This document shows positions 5,607 to 6,467 of a stretch of 6,467 bases of DNA, piece after piece. The DNA lies in assembly GCA_023392135.1 (NCBI GenBank), contig JAEVZQ010000509.1, forward strand, positions 1 through 6,467, written 5' to 3'. The number at the start of each line of letters is the position of its first letter. The first letter of the stretch is position 1. Source of the stretch: Pseudomonadota bacterium (lineage in GTDB: Bacteria > Pseudomonadota > Alphaproteobacteria > Rhizobiales > Hyphomicrobiaceae). The notes beneath the pieces are model-generated. The model was not told where the DNA came from and did not search any database. It was given only the letters and a program-made list of their open reading frames with translations. The position numbers and the translations under genes are program-made.

Positions 5607-6467
5607 ATGACCTACGATCTTATCGTCATCGGCACCGGCCCCGGGGGGTACGTGTGCGCCATTCGTGCGGCGCAGCTCGGTATGAAAGTGGCTGTGGTCG
5701 AAAAGCGGCCCACCTTCGGCGGAACCTGTCTCAATATCGGCTGCATGCCGTCGAAGGCGCTGTTGCACGCGTCCGAGGCATACGAGGAAGCCAATCACGC
5801 CTTCGCGGCCATGGGCATCAGCGTCAAGCCGGAGCTTGATCTTGCCCGTATGCAGGCCTTCAAGGATGAGGGCGTCAAAGGCAACGTCGATGGCGTGGCC
5901 TTCCTTCTGAAGAAGAACAAGATCGAGCAGTTCCGCGGTACGGGCCGCATCGCTGCGCCGGGCAAGGTCGACGTGATTGCGGATGACGGCGCAAAGCAGC
6001 AGCTCGAAACCAAGGCAATTGTGATCGCGACGGGCTCTGACGTCGCCCGGCTGCCCGGCATCGACATCGACGAGAAGACGGTCGTCTCGTCGACCGGGGC
6101 CCTTTCTCTGCCGAAAGTGCCGAAGAAGCTGCTCATCATCGGCGCCGGCGTGATCGGGCTGGAGCTCGGATCGGTGTGGCGTCGGCTCGGCAGCGAGGTG
6201 CTGGTCGTCGAGTATCTCGACCGCATCGTGCCCGGTCTCGACGCCGAGATGGCGCGCAATTACCAGCGCATCCTCACGAAGCAGGGCTTCAAATTCAAGC
6301 TGTCGAGCAAGGTGACCGCAGTCAACAAGTCGATCGGCGCGCACAAGGTGACCATCGAGCCGGCTGCCGGCGGGAATGGGGAAACCGCCTCGGCCGACGT
6401 CGTCCTCGTCTGCGTCGGGCGCGTGCCGTACACCGAGGGGCTTGGACTGGAGGAGATCGGCGTTCAG
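5607..6467 (+). CDS. lpd: Dihydrolipoamide dehydrogenase (E3), 5' part; 3' end outside window
   Basis: E3 flavoprotein of 2-oxoacid dehydrogenase complexes: it reoxidises the dihydrolipoyl group of E2 through FAD and a cysteine pair and reduces NAD+. The frame is open from ATG 5607 to the last base, giving 287 of the usual 465-470 residues. The start is fixed by MTYDLIVIGTGPGGY, the N-terminal FAD-binding fold (GTGPGG at 9-14). AGAG at 5598-5601 is a plausible weak Shine-Dalgarno. The redox-active disulfide motif GGTCLNIGCMPSK has Cys41 and Cys46. IATGS at 140-144 and the NAD-binding GAGVIGLELGSVW (179-191) followed by VVEYLDRIVPGLD are intact, as is the CVGRVPYTEGLGLE segment near the window end. 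The dimerisation domain with the catalytic His-Glu pair lies beyond the window. There is no N-terminal lipoyl domain. Position after sucA-sucB argues that this is the E3 serving 2-oxoglutarate dehydrogenase, though such an E3 may be shared with other complexes. Confidence 0.97.
   Translation, partial: MTYDLIVIGTGPGGYVCAIRAAQLGMKVAVVEKRPTFGGTCLNIGCMPSKALLHASEAYEEANHAFAAMGISVKPELDLARMQAFKDEGVKGNVDGVAFLLKKNKIEQFRGTGRIAAPGKVDVIADDGAKQQLETKAIVIATGSDVARLPGIDIDEKTVVSSTGALSLPKVPKKLLIIGAGVIGLELGSVWRRLGSEVLVVEYLDRIVPGLDAEMARNYQRILTKQGFKFKLSSKVTAVNKSIGAHKVTIEPAAGGNGETASADVVLVCVGRVPYTEGLGLEEIGVQ

Noticed and set aside
5547..6344. 265-residue minus-strand open frame opposite lpd
   Set aside because: Complement of a well-conserved E3 gene with intact FAD, NAD and disulfide motifs; no protein family recognised in the reverse frame.

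Overview
The window is a stretch of tricarboxylic-acid-cycle operon from a GC-rich bacterium, most likely an alphaproteobacterium (Rhizobiales/Rhodospirillales-like). Three things point there: the order sucD-sucA-sucB-lpd on one strand, the 990-residue E1 whose N-terminal segment is of the long alphaproteobacterial kind, and the high GC content of the core genes (mid-60s per cent in the stretches I counted by hand). The assignment rests on my recognition of the protein sequences, not on a search.

Layout, all on the + strand: the 3' part of sucD (succinyl-CoA synthetase alpha subunit, 1-540); a 158-bp gap with a GC-rich hairpin; complete sucA (2-oxoglutarate dehydrogenase E1, 699-3671); a 43-bp gap; complete sucB (dihydrolipoyl succinyltransferase E2, 3715-5028); a 578-bp interval holding a broken DUF4160 gene (5042-5312) and an intact small DUF2442 gene (5291-5584); then the 5' part of lpd (dihydrolipoamide dehydrogenase E3, from 5607 to the window end).

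The core genes work together. E1 (SucA) decarboxylates 2-oxoglutarate with thiamine diphosphate and passes the succinyl group to the lipoyl arm of E2 (SucB, Lys43). E2 transfers it to CoA, and E3 (Lpd) reoxidises the dihydrolipoyl group and reduces NAD+. Succinyl-CoA synthetase (SucCD) then converts succinyl-CoA to succinate with nucleotide triphosphate formation. All expected catalytic motifs are present in the parts that can be seen.

The unexpected part is the accessory cassette between sucB and lpd. It has a lower GC content (about 55% by hand count) and looks like an acquired DUF4160-DUF2442 pair. The DUF4160 gene can be read as one protein only if two separate one-base deletions are repaired, so it is a pseudogene or contains assembly errors. 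The DUF2442 gene is open. No RNA genes, insertion sequences, CRISPR arrays or convincing promoters were found.
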